Positions 44,470 through 52,686 of a stretch of DNA of 54,954 bases are shown piece after piece. The notes under the pieces were generated by a model. It saw only the letters and a list, made by a program, of their open reading frames with translations, was not told the DNA's origin and made no database searches. The DNA comes from AcAMD-5 sp044343935 (GTDB taxonomy: Bacteria; Actinomycetota; Actinomycetes; S36-B12; UBA5976). The stretch spans positions 1 to 54,954 of the forward strand of contig JBIJDU010000011.1 in assembly GCA_044343935.1 (NCBI GenBank), read 5' to 3'. The translations under genes were made by a program, and so were the position numbers. The stretch's first letter is position 1. The number at the start of each line of letters is the position of its first letter.

Positions 44470-45466
44470 TTATGCTCGCTAACTTTAATAACCGAGCTGC
44501 CTTCAACTCAGTTTCTTGCCATTCGCCAGTTGGATCGCTGCTAAACGTAATGCCCGCACCAGTACCAAACCGCAACTCCCCCTGCTGATATTCGAAACTT
44601 CTTATTCCAACTGCAAATTCAGCTTCGGTACCATGAACGATGCCAAAGCCGCCGCAGTAACCAAGGCGGGGCGCTAGCTCCAATCTGGAAATGACGTCAA
44701 GCGCAGCAGACTTGGGAGCGCCCGTTACTGATGCCGGCGGAAAGGTTGCCTCGAAAATTTCTGGCCAAGAGATTTCTGGTTTCAATTCTGCGCTAACGGT
44801 TGAAACCAATTGCACCATTCCTGGAATCTGTTCTAAATCAAGCAGCTTTTCCACCTTAACGCTGCCAGTTACTGCAATATGTCCTAGGTCGTTTCGCACC
44901 ATGTCGGTGATCATAATGTTCTCCGCATAATCTTTTTCCAGCATATGTTGCTCAGTTAATGCCGTTCCCTTTATTGGCGCTGAACTAATGTGATTGCCGT
45001 TTCGTTTCAAAAACAGTTCTGGTGATGCCGATACAAACCAAATTCCTTCCTCATCTAACTCACCTGGTAGTAGATCTAAAAATGACGCATATTTAGCTGG
45101 GTGACTCTTGACGATTCGCTGATACAACGCCGCTGCATTTGGTCTTATTGAAACTTCGGCTGACAAAATTCGACATAAGTTAACTTGATAAACCCAGCCA
45201 GCTGCTATCTCTGTTTGAATCTGAACCACACCAGCTTCATATTGCTGCTGCGATAGTGAAGAGTGCCAATTGGTAATTGGGGTGAATGTTTCTGGCGTAA
45301 GATTTGTAATCGGCTCGGCGTTAGCAAAATGCACTGCTTTAAATTCACCATCAAAGCGAGCAAGCACTACCCAATAGCCATTTTCAGTGATTTCTGCTGG
45401 GCTAGTTACAACTGCAGTTGGCTTAGTTAGCAGCCGACCGGCCACCACCGCTCGTGATTCTGGCAT
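44462..45466 (-). CDS. pabB: Aminodeoxychorismate synthase component I
   Basis: 334 residues, only the chorismate-binding domain, so shorter than PabB proteins with a full N-terminal domain. The motif PIKGT (about residues 163-167) has the lysine nucleophile of PabB instead of the alanine of anthranilate synthase. Other signatures: FATFPPASVTGAPK-like region, MITDMVRNDLGHIA, and FGTGAGITFSSDPTGEWQETELKA. The glutaminase PabA is not in the window. AGGAG lies four bases before the ATG at 45464-45466. Confidence 0.93.
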   Translation of the reverse strand: MPESRAVVAGRLLTKPTAVVTSPAEITENGYWVVLARFDGEFKAVHFANAEPITNLTPETFTPITNWHSSLSQQQYEAGVVQIQTEIAAGWVYQVNLCRILSAEVSIRPNAAALYQRIVKSHPAKYASFLDLLPGELDEEGIWFVSASPELFLKRNGNHISSAPIKGTALTEQHMLEKDYAENIMITDMVRNDLGHIAVTGSVKVEKLLDLEQIPGMVQLVSTVSAELKPEISWPEIFEATFPPASVTGAPKSAALDVISRLELAPRLGYCGGFGIVHGTEAEFAVGIRSFEYQQGELRFGTGAGITFSSDPTGEWQETELKAARLLKLASIND

Positions 45467-45553
45467 TGCACTCCTGCCTCAGTCAGACCCAACAATCCCA
45501 CACCAACAGTGGGCGGTGTATCTTTGCGCCCGCTCCAGATTAGTGCTGGACAT

Positions 45554-45626
45554 GCGGACGTGGCTCAGTTGGTAGAGCATCACCTTGCCAAGGTGAGGGT
45601 CGCGGGTTCGAATCCCGTCGTCCGCT
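45554..45626 (+). tRNA. tRNA-Gly (anticodon GCC)
   Basis: Acceptor GCGGACG pairs with CGTCCGC; discriminator U73. Anticodon arm TCACC-TTGCCAA-GGTGA gives anticodon GCC. T arm CGGG-TTCGAAT-CCCG. No CCA is encoded (CGT follows). First gene of a plus-strand tRNA trio. Confidence 0.96.
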
Positions 45627-45649
45627 CGTTGAGCCCATTGGCTCTTCGC

Positions 45650-45720
45650 GGTGGAGTGGCCGAGAGGCGAGGCAGCGGCCTGCAAAGCCGCGTACACGGG
45701 TTCAAATCCCGTCTCCACCT
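45650..45720 (+). tRNA. tRNA-Cys (anticodon GCA)
   Basis: Acceptor GGTGGAG pairs with CTCCACC; discriminator U73 is the cysteine identity base. Anticodon arm GCGGC-CTGCAAA-GCCGC gives GCA. T loop TTCAAAT. No CCA is encoded. It lies 23 bases after tRNA-Gly and four before tRNA-Val. Confidence 0.96.
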
Positions 45721-45724
45721 CTGC

Positions 45725-45801
<77 letters not shown>

Positions 45802-45819
45802 AATAAATTTGAGGTGCAG

Positions 45820-46410
45820 ATGAATCAAGCACTAACTCAGCTACAACAATGGCCAACAACGCCTTGGGTGCGCGTTGTGTTAATTCAAAATTATGCCGGA
45901 CAACTGCAGGGTGAAGATGGCACTAGCGCTACCCTGGGTAATCGATCCGATCGCGATCACTTAATCAAAGTACGCACCAGCGCTGATTTAGTAATTACTG
46001 GCGCTAACACTATTCGGATCGAGAATCCACCGGCACCAACTGCTAACCTGTGGGTGGTATCCAATTCAGGTAATTTAGATTCATCAGCAAGAATCTTTCA
46101 GAGCAGTAGCAGCAAAGTTATCTCAGTTAATCCGTTGCCAGATTTACCTAGTTTGCAATTGGCCTCGATCACACCAGAGGATTTAATTGCACAAGCATCC
46201 GCTCAGAATTTCCGTAGAATATTAATTGAAGGTGGCGCAACCTTGATAAGTCAATTTATCGCCGCTAACTTGATTGATGAGGCACTAATCACCTTGGTTG
46301 ATCGAGCTGGCAGTGGCGAAATCCTGCATCGGTCTGGATTTGGACTTACCCTTATCCAACAATTCAAATCACCTGAATTAACCCTTCAACAGTGGCGCAA
46401 GGAGAACTAA
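45820..46410 (+). CDS. RibD C-terminal/dihydrofolate reductase-like reductase
   Basis: 196 residues from the ATG at 45820, which has GAGGTG five bases upstream; a GTG two codons earlier overlaps that site. VRVVLIQNYAGQL, ADLVITGANTIRIENPPAP and RRILIEGGATLISQFIAANLIDEALIT are the pattern of the RibD_C pyrimidine reductase family (NADPH-dependent, Rossmann-like). The deaminase domain of RibD is absent. Substrate unknown; riboflavin synthesis genes are not nearby. Its TAA overlaps the msrB start (TAATG). Confidence 0.85.
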   Translation: MNQALTQLQQWPTTPWVRVVLIQNYAGQLQGEDGTSATLGNRSDRDHLIKVRTSADLVITGANTIRIENPPAPTANLWVVSNSGNLDSSARIFQSSSSKVISVNPLPDLPSLQLASITPEDLIAQASAQNFRRILIEGGATLISQFIAANLIDEALITLVDRAGSGEILHRSGFGLTLIQQFKSPELTLQQWRKEN

Positions 46411-46844
46411 TGCAGATGGTGCCAGATGGCGCTCAGCCAATTGAAAACCCGCTGGGATTTGATGAAGCAAAATTGCAAGAGCTGCTCGGACCTGCGGCAT
46501 TTGCCGTGCTGCGACTAGGCGCAACTGAACCAGCATTCCAAGGAATTCTCACCGACAACGACGCCCCAGGTGACTATTTGTGTGCGGTATGTGATGCCCT
46601 GATCTTTAGCGGTGCCCAGAAATTTCATTCTGGCTGCGGTTGGCCATCATTTTTTGATGCCGCCACGCCAGGTGCGGTTCGGGAGTTGGTTGATTTAAGT
46701 CATGGCCGCAAGCGAGTTGAGATTAGATGCACAAATTGTGATTCTCACTTGGGGCATGTGTTTGATGGCGAAGGTTACGGCACGCCAACTGATCGCAGAT
46801 TTTGCGTTAACTCAATTTCAATGAAATTTGTGCCAACAACTTAA
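46410..46844 (+). CDS. msrB: Peptide-methionine (R)-S-oxide reductase MsrB
   Basis: 144 residues from the ATG at 46410, five bases after AAGGAG; a GTG 18 bases upstream is inside the preceding gene. Repairs methionine R-sulfoxide. Zinc is held by two CxxC pairs, CAVC (about 61-64) and CTNC (about 110-113); SGCGWPSFFD and the catalytic RFCVNSISMKF are intact. Its TAA is shared in a TTAA with the convergent DUF3040 gene. Confidence 0.97.
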   Translation: MQMVPDGAQPIENPLGFDEAKLQELLGPAAFAVLRLGATEPAFQGILTDNDAPGDYLCAVCDALIFSGAQKFHSGCGWPSFFDAATPGAVRELVDLSHGRKRVEIRCTNCDSHLGHVFDGEGYGTPTDRRFCVNSISMKFVPTT

Positions 46845-47206
46845 TTCTGATCGCCCTGATTGCGATCTTCCCATCGCTGCTCAAAGCGCTTCATAAAATC
46901 AGCTTTAGATGGTTTTGCGGATTTTGCTTGAACCGAACCTGGCGTTGCTGGTTTTGGCGCGGTTAACAACAACACCCCAACCAGTACGGCAGCGAAACCA
47001 ACAATGCCAATTGGCATTAGCGGAATTGCTACCGCAGCCACGATCAACGCAATGCCGGCAAGCAACAGTGCCAGCGCTAATGGCGCAAAACGCTTGCCAG
47101 CAAGCGAAGGCCGACCACGCAGCGCAGATGCAAACTTTGGATCCTCAGCAGCTAGTGCTCGCTCCATCTGTTCTAGCAAGCGCTGTTCATTCTCTGATAG
47201 TGGCAT
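46841..47206 (-). CDS. DUF3040 membrane protein
   Basis: 121 residues. The N-terminal PLSENEQRLLEQMERALAAEDPKFASALRG pattern (quoted in part) is the DUF3040 signature; two membrane helices follow (about 43-62 and 64-83), then a basic/acidic cytoplasmic tail. Function unknown, nearly restricted to actinobacteria. GAGGAGGT lies six bases before the ATG, and a good promoter lies upstream. Confidence 0.88.
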   Translation of the reverse strand: MPLSENEQRLLEQMERALAAEDPKFASALRGRPSLAGKRFAPLALALLLAGIALIVAAVAIPLMPIGIVGFAAVLVGVLLLTAPKPATPGSVQAKSAKPSKADFMKRFEQRWEDRNQGDQN

Positions 47207-47227
47207 CTGACCTCCTCGGATTGGTCA

Positions 47228-47255
47228 AGAATACGCGCTCTTCTTGAGTGAGCAA
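47228..47255 (-). promoter_or_regulatory. Promoter of the DUF3040 gene
   Basis: On the minus strand, -35 TTGCTC (47255-47250) and -10 TATTCT (47233-47228) are separated by 16 bases, giving a leader of about 15 bases before the strong ribosome-binding site and ATG at 47206. The promoter lies between DUF3040 and the end of dinB. Confidence 0.55.
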
Positions 47256-47263
47256 CTTCTGCC

Positions 47264-48496
47264 CTAATCTTCTTCGTCTGGTTCAACAATTAACCGTGCT
47301 GGCTTAATGGCGCGTTCCCCAAATTTGGCTCGAGCCTGATCTACTGCCTGCTCTGCTTCGCTCCAGCCATGCTCTGGCTCGTCCAAGGTGGGTTGAAAGC
47401 TGGCCAACTCAGTTGGTTGCAGCCCTTCCGCTCTCACCCCAAGTAGTCGAATTCGAACCCGTTGCAGGTTTAAATTTCGATACAACTGACGCGCTATTTG
47501 ATTTATCTCTTGGGTGCTATGGGTGTAACTGGCTAATGTCTTTGATCTAGTAATAGTGGTAAAGTCATGAAATCTAATTTTTATACTGATAGTTCGACTC
47601 GACAACCCTCGGCTGCGCAGTCGCGCAGCAACTTGGTCAGCTAATCGGAGCAGTTGTGCTTCTACTTCGGCAGGGTCAAATAAGTCTTCGCCAAAGGTAG
47701 TTTCATTGCCAATTGATTTTTCAGGTTCGCTTACTATCACTTCACGCTCATCAATTCCCCAACAAAGATTATGAAGATGCTCAGCGCTAGCAGCGCCAAG
47801 GATTCTAGTTAATGTTGCAAGGGGTAAATTTGCAATATCGCCAATAACGTTTAGCCCTAACTCTTTTAATCTTGCTTCAGTTTTCTCACCAACTCCCCAA
47901 AGCGCTCCAACGGGTAGTGGATGTAGAAATTCCACCGCTGCCGCTGCTGGAATTAAAAGCAAGCCATCAGGCTTGGCATAAGTCGATGCTAGTTTTGCTA
48001 AAAATTTGTTACTTGCAACACCAACTGATGCAGTTAGATTTAATTGAGTTTTTATTTCTGTTCTCAATTTTGATGCAATTTCAGTTGGTTTACCGAGTAA
48101 CTTAATCGCGCCACTAACATCTAAAAATGCCTCATCTAGCGCAAGTGTTTCAACGTACGGGGTGACCGATAATAAGATTTGATAAAGCTGCGCTGAAACT
48201 TCAGCGTACGCCCGGTGATCGGCTGGTACCACAATTGCAGTTGGACACAATCGCATGGCACGTGACATTGGCATGGCAGCATGAATGCCAAATTCTCGGG
48301 CCTCATAAGTGGCAGCAACAACAACACCTCTGCCTTCAGCACCACCTACAATCACTGGTTTGCCAGCGAGTGCTGGATTGCGTCTAACTTCAACTGAGGC
48401 ATAAAACGCATCCATATCTAAATGCAAAATATGGCAATTAGTGTCGTCATCACCCAGGTAGGCGATTTTGCTGCGATTGAGCTGCGATCTACTCAT
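47264..48496 (-). CDS. dinB: DNA polymerase IV, Y family
   Basis: 410 residues. Palm motifs LDMDAFYASVEVRRNP (about 24-39) and LALDEAFLDVSG (about 117-128) carry the catalytic carboxylates. The little-finger domain (about 265-375) contains EKSIGNETTFGEDL. No C-terminal beta-clamp-binding ImuB extension is obvious; it ends in acidic PDEED. It copies past lesions with low fidelity. It starts three bases after the stop of the DnaE-type polymerase, so is the last gene of an SOS-type cassette. Confidence 0.93.
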   Translation of the reverse strand: MSRSQLNRSKIAYLGDDDTNCHILHLDMDAFYASVEVRRNPALAGKPVIVGGAEGRGVVVAATYEAREFGIHAAMPMSRAMRLCPTAIVVPADHRAYAEVSAQLYQILLSVTPYVETLALDEAFLDVSGAIKLLGKPTEIASKLRTEIKTQLNLTASVGVASNKFLAKLASTYAKPDGLLLIPAAAAVEFLHPLPVGALWGVGEKTEARLKELGLNVIGDIANLPLATLTRILGAASAEHLHNLCWGIDEREVIVSEPEKSIGNETTFGEDLFDPAEVEAQLLRLADQVAARLRSRGLSSRTISIKIRFHDFTTITRSKTLASYTHSTQEINQIARQLYRNLNLQRVRIRLLGVRAEGLQPTELASFQPTLDEPEHGWSEAEQAVDQARAKFGERAIKPARLIVEPDEED

Positions 48497-48499
48497 TTC

Positions 48500-51400
48500 T
48501 CACCGTCCACCAACACCTGGGCTCTTATGCCATAACTTAGTTGGTAACTGCGCTGTGCCATCGACTATTTCTAACTCAGTTAGCAACTCAGTGCTAGCGC
48601 TGCCGGCTGGCTTCACGTCGCTGTAAGGAGAAATCGCTAGCCCACTGGCATGTAACAGCAACCGGCGAGCCGGTCCCATACCACCAGTTTTTCGCCGAAT
48701 TCGATCAGTGCCGCTGCGGCGCTGCTGCTTTTCCAATCGCTCCTGCGTTAATTGCTGTTGCAGTTGCTCAGTTAGCTCTGTGATAGCCTGATCTAAATTG
48801 CCATCAAGCCAAATTTGATGCAGCTGCATTAACTCCCAAGCGCCAAGCCCGCGCAGTGAAATTCCGTTTGGACCAGATTTACGAACCACCCCTGCGGCTA
48901 AAACTAGCCAGGAATTAAAAATTGGCTGGGCATACTTTTGCTGTACTGCTTCAAAAAAAGCTAGGTCAATTGGCCCAGCGCTATCTTCTAGAGTTAGAAA
49001 TGCAACCCGATTACCGGACCTAACTGGTGGAGTTTGTACAGCAACTTTTACACCAACTACATAAACAATTGCGCCAGATCGTTGTTTGCGAAGATTGCCA
49101 CTACTTACTAAGTTAACTTTAGCTGCTAATTGCGCTAAAAAATCATAATAAAAACTAAGTGCATGTGCTGTTGCATCAACTCCCAGCAGACTCAATTCAG
49201 TCTTAACTTTTTCTGTTGCTGACAATTCTGCTAATCCACTAGGTTCAATTAGCTGTCCTGCGACATCAATTGCCAACTGCCTGGTGTGTGTTTTCCCAAC
49301 GGCTAACTGCACTAAATCTGCTAGCTGCAATAACAAATCACGCCTAGTTAATTGCGAATTAGATTTGCTAACTCCTAGACGATAAACTTGATCGAACCCG
49401 CCTAACTTAATTAGGTTTTCAGCCGTTGGTCTACTAACTTGAGCTCGCTGCCAAAAGTCAGTTAATGATGAATAAGGCTGACCTAGCACGATTTGAGCTA
49501 TCTCGTTTTCGCTAATGCCAGAAATGTCCGCTAATGAAATGCGAATTCCATATTTTTGTGCTTCCGGCAAAGCATCAACTTGCTCTATTTGGTAATGCGC
49601 CTTGGAGAAATTAACATCTAGTGGCAAGATTTTAATTCCTAGATTGCGAGCGTCAGCGAGAATTAATCGCTTTGGGTACATTCCCGGATCATGAGTTAAT
49701 ACACCAGCTATAAATGCTGCTGGGTAATGTGTTTTCAGCCATGCGGATTGATATGTAGGTAGCGCAAATGCAGCAGCATGTGCTTTGCAAAAGCCAAACG
49801 AGCCAAATGCTTTTAATGCCTGCCACACTTTGTCTACTACTGCCAATTCGTAGCCGCGCTGTAGTGCCTGCTGGTAAAAGATTTCTCTAACCTCAAACTG
49901 CGTATCTACTGCGCCTAGCGATCTTCGATATTCGTCAGCCTGCGCCAATGAACAGCCAGTCATTACTGCAAAAATTTGCATAACCTGCTCATGAAAAACA
50001 ATTACACCCCAAGTTTCAGCCAGCACTGGAACTAAATCTGGATGCAAATATGTTGGTGCTTGCCAGCCATGCTTACCAGCTAAAAATGGGGTGATCATGT
50101 CGGACTTAATTGGCCCTGGCCGAAATAGCGAAATATCAACAATGAGATCATGCATGCAATCTGGCGCCAACTTCCCTACCAACTCCCGCTGGCCTGGCGA
50201 TTCAATTTGAAAACATCCCAGTGTTTGGGCAGATTGAATTAATTCATAGGTGGCAGCATCGTCGTGTGGCAGTTGATCAATATCTAACTCAACTTCTGCG
50301 ACAGCTGAAATCTGCGAAACTGCATGTCGAATTGCTGATTGCATGCGAACACCCAGAATATCTAACTTAATTAGACCTAGATCTTCAACATCATCTTTAT
50401 CAAATACCGTTACTGGAAAATCTTGAATTCCCGGCAAAATTGGAATGCGAGCTGATAAGTTGGCATCAGAGACGATCACGCCACATGGATGCATCGCTCG
50501 ATGCCGAGGTAGGGCATCTAGCGCGGCTACACAATCAAATAACTGATCTAAATTAGCTAAATTAGTAACGCTGGAGTTACGCAGCTCAGGTAAATCTGAA
50601 ATTGCAGCATGAACATCTCGGGCACGAATGTGCGGAAATGCAGTTGCTAGCGCTGATATCTCTGCTGGCGAAAACATCAGCGCGGCACCCACGTCTCGGA
50701 TGGCATGGCGTACTCGATAGGTATCAATCATCGCAACTGCTGCCACTCGCTGCGGCGAGAATTCAGTTAATACGTTGTGATAGACGTTTAATCTGCGATC
50801 TGATTCCACATCGATGTCAATATCTGGCAGTGATCGGCGCTGCGGTGATAAAAACCGCTCCATTAATAACCCATGATCTAACGGATTAATTAACGAGATA
50901 CCCAATAAGTAAACCAAAAAACTTCCGCCAGCAGAGCCGCGCACATTAACTCGCGAGCCTAGCTGCTTAATGTCAGTCACAATTTTTGCTACTGCTAAAA
51001 AATAAGCCGCAAATCCAAGTTGCGCTACTACTTCCATCTCAGCAGTTAGTCGCGCTTGGGCGGTTGCATTATTAGCTAATCCAAAGTCTGCTAACGCGGC
51101 TTCAGCCTTGCTGCGCAGCAGTGCTTGCGCTCGCTTGGCGTCATCTGGTTGATGCTGCGCAATTGCAGAATTAACACCAGTGAGTAGATCTAGTTCTGGT
51201 AAATAAATTTTTCCCCAAGCTAAATCTCGCACTGGATTTAACACGCATGACGCAGCTAGTAATTGTGTATCAATAATTAATTTATTAGCGCGATTTTGAT
51301 CTTGCGTAATTTCTGCTGCCAACTCACTCATTTCAGCTGCTGACTTTAAATAAGCAGCGGAGTTACTAGCAGAAAGGTATTTAGGATGAATAGGGATTAA

Positions 51401-52156
51401 TCCCCTGATCGCATCTAACACATCGGCGATATAGCCATCAATTGAAGTTAAGTATCTAACTGAATTAACTAATACCGCTTTTAAGCCGTGTTCGTCAGCA
51501 AACTTAAGCAGCTTGCGAGCTGCGCTGCTGCTGTAATTTCCAGTTTGAGTGTGATGTGACGCCACCGCCACCACCGGAGTTACCCCAGCGATTTCACGCC
51601 ATTGCTTCACAATCCCAACTGCAATATCAGGTCGGCGGCCAAGTACTGCGCTGGCAAATTCTGATTCTGGAGTGAGCAGCACAACTAGTGGTGAAGTAGC
51701 AGCTTGATAACCAGTTGGTGCGCTTTGTTGCAGCGCGCTAGCAATCTCAGCAATTGAAATAGTTGCTGCTGGATCATGAAATTTTGCCGCACCAATCCGA
51801 GTGGCAATGTTTACAAGCGCTGCCCAACCATGAGGGCCGCGTGCTAATAGCACGCTTCGATGATGCTTTATATCTCGATAACTGCCACCTTTTGCTGGTG
51901 TTTTTGATTTCGGCAAAGTTGAAGTTTTTGCTAACAATCCAGTTGCAGTAACTGCTACATCAATTCCAAGAATTGGGTCAATGTCATGCGTGATACAACT
52001 TTTAATAAATCTAACTGCACCGCCAATTTCATCTCGATCGGTTAAGGCGAGTTGAGTGATACCAATATTTTTTGCAGTTGCTACTAAATCTTCAGGCAGC
52101 ATTGCACCATATTTCATGGAAAATCCGCTTGCTACCTGTAACTGCGGAAAACTCAT
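48500..52156 (-). CDS. dnaE2: DnaE-type DNA polymerase III alpha subunit with degenerate PHP domain
   Basis: 1218 residues from the ATG at 52154-52156, which overlaps the upstream stop as ATGA; an ATG nine codons earlier is possible. The catalytic Asp pair is PDIDID (about 443-448), the third Asp is in LIKLDILGVRM; FHEQVMQIF and GFCKAHAAAFA mark the fingers. A C-terminal OB domain (about 990-1080) is present. The PHP domain has LQVASGFS in place of LHxHS and ALTDRD in place of TDH, so lost most metal ligands. Its partners DinB and DUF6504 and the upstream SOS-type box point to the error-prone actinobacterial branch (DnaE2-like) rather than the replicative polymerase. Confidence 0.85.
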   Translation of the reverse strand: MSFPQLQVASGFSMKYGAMLPEDLVATAKNIGITQLALTDRDEIGGAVRFIKSCITHDIDPILGIDVAVTATGLLAKTSTLPKSKTPAKGGSYRDIKHHRSVLLARGPHGWAALVNIATRIGAAKFHDPAATISIAEIASALQQSAPTGYQAATSPLVVLLTPESEFASAVLGRRPDIAVGIVKQWREIAGVTPVVAVASHHTQTGNYSSSAARKLLKFADEHGLKAVLVNSVRYLTSIDGYIADVLDAIRGLIPIHPKYLSASNSAAYLKSAAEMSELAAEITQDQNRANKLIIDTQLLAASCVLNPVRDLAWGKIYLPELDLLTGVNSAIAQHQPDDAKRAQALLRSKAEAALADFGLANNATAQARLTAEMEVVAQLGFAAYFLAVAKIVTDIKQLGSRVNVRGSAGGSFLVYLLGISLINPLDHGLLMERFLSPQRRSLPDIDIDVESDRRLNVYHNVLTEFSPQRVAAVAMIDTYRVRHAIRDVGAALMFSPAEISALATAFPHIRARDVHAAISDLPELRNSSVTNLANLDQLFDCVAALDALPRHRAMHPCGVIVSDANLSARIPILPGIQDFPVTVFDKDDVEDLGLIKLDILGVRMQSAIRHAVSQISAVAEVELDIDQLPHDDAATYELIQSAQTLGCFQIESPGQRELVGKLAPDCMHDLIVDISLFRPGPIKSDMITPFLAGKHGWQAPTYLHPDLVPVLAETWGVIVFHEQVMQIFAVMTGCSLAQADEYRRSLGAVDTQFEVREIFYQQALQRGYELAVVDKVWQALKAFGSFGFCKAHAAAFALPTYQSAWLKTHYPAAFIAGVLTHDPGMYPKRLILADARNLGIKILPLDVNFSKAHYQIEQVDALPEAQKYGIRISLADISGISENEIAQIVLGQPYSSLTDFWQRAQVSRPTAENLIKLGGFDQVYRLGVSKSNSQLTRRDLLLQLADLVQLAVGKTHTRQLAIDVAGQLIEPSGLAELSATEKVKTELSLLGVDATAHALSFYYDFLAQLAAKVNLVSSGNLRKQRSGAIVYVVGVKVAVQTPPVRSGNRVAFLTLEDSAGPIDLAFFEAVQQKYAQPIFNSWLVLAAGVVRKSGPNGISLRGLGAWELMQLHQIWLDGNLDQAITELTEQLQQQLTQERLEKQQRRSGTDRIRRKTGGMGPARRLLLHASGLAISPYSDVKPAGSASTELLTELEIVDGTAQLPTKLWHKSPGVGGR

Positions 52157-52413
52157 TGCGCCAGTTTTCTGATTAATTGCCATTGCGCTAGTTCTGGGTC
52201 ATAGCAAATCTCAATTACAATTTCTTGCTGCACCGATTTAGCAGCCAATCGCCAAATTTTTCGTTCAGTTGCAACCCCAGTTCGCCACCAATTAGTTCGT
52301 GCGCGCCAGAACTCTAATATTTTTGTTACTTGGAAAGTCTTAGCTCCTAACTTAAATTCCGTAGGAACGCCAGAAGTGTTAGTAATTACAGTTAAGTTTG
52401 GTTGACTTCGCAT
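52153..52413 (-). CDS. DUF6504-type small protein
   Basis: 86 residues from the ATG at 52411-52413, which has AGGAG five bases upstream; the frame is open to beyond 52509, but that extension is Pro/Ser-rich and not convincing. The pattern P-T-E-F-x-L-x-x-K-T-F-Q-V-x-K-I-L-x-F-W-R followed by W-W-R-x-x, R-K-I-W-R and a final E-I-C-Y-D-x-x-x-x-x-W-Q-L resembles DUF6504 proteins, which accompany DnaE2/Y-family polymerases in Streptomyces. No function is known; an accessory role in translesion synthesis is inferred from position only. Confidence 0.7.
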   Translation of the reverse strand: MRSQPNLTVITNTSGVPTEFKLGAKTFQVTKILEFWRARTNWWRTGVATERKIWRLAAKSVQQEIVIEICYDPELAQWQLIRKLAQ

Positions 52414-52618
52414 CTTCGCTCCTGTGCTAGTTGAACTTGCCCAGGAAGCGGGGCTGGGACTGGGTGGAATCAGTGCCACGGCTTCCCACGTGACGCTGAT
52501 TCCACGCAACGAAGTGATTGCCCAGGGGGTTAGGACAAACTCAACTGCGTTGTCTAAGCCAAGGAGCTACCTCAGCTCAGATGCCAGATCCGATTTCGAT
52601 AGGTGTTAGCCGTTCCGG
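52414..52618 (-). other. GC-rich leader between SOS box and DUF6504, no supported gene
   Basis: 205 bases with clearly higher G+C than the surrounding genes. Short open frames cross it on both strands (on the plus strand 52424-52609; on the minus strand as an extension of DUF6504), but none is recognisable. It contains a near-perfect 15-base hairpin (52466-52503) flanked by direct repeats of TTGCCCAGG (52437-52445 and 52518-52526). If the SOS box marks the promoter, this is the transcribed leader of the polymerase cassette. A decayed gene is the alternative. Confidence 0.45.
52466..52503. repeat. Long inverted repeat (hairpin) in the polymerase cassette leader
   Basis: Arms GGAATCAGTGCCACG (52466-52480) and CGTGACGCTGATTCC (52489-52503) with an eight-base loop. 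As RNA from either strand there are 13 Watson-Crick pairs, one G-U pair and one A-C mismatch. No U-tract follows, so it is not a standard terminator. Confidence 0.75.
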
Positions 52619-52648
52619 AGGCTATTCGAACACCTGTTCGAATAGCCT
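52619..52648. promoter_or_regulatory. LexA/SOS-box-type palindrome
   Basis: Perfect 13-base arms AGGCTATTCGAAC and GTTCGAATAGCCT around ACCT. The core on the minus strand, TCGAACAGGTGTTCGA, fits the actinobacterial LexA operator TCGAAC-N4-GTTCGA. The distal arm on the minus strand includes TAGCCT, a possible -10 hexamer. It lies 205 bases before DUF6504-dnaE-dinB and 38 bases beyond the MFS stop. With no U-tract on either side it is not a good terminator. Confidence 0.8.
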
Positions 52649-52686
52649 TAGTCAAACATGAGGGTCAGACAATCGTCAACTCGACC

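Noticed and set aside
52414..52618. Cobalamin or other known riboswitch in the polymerase leader
   Set aside because: Looked for the B12-box and other conserved cores; only the simple long hairpin is present.
52619..52648. Palindrome as terminator of the MFS operon
   Set aside because: No T-tract on either side, A+T-rich arms with a GAAC-N4-GTTC core; the LexA operator explanation fits better.
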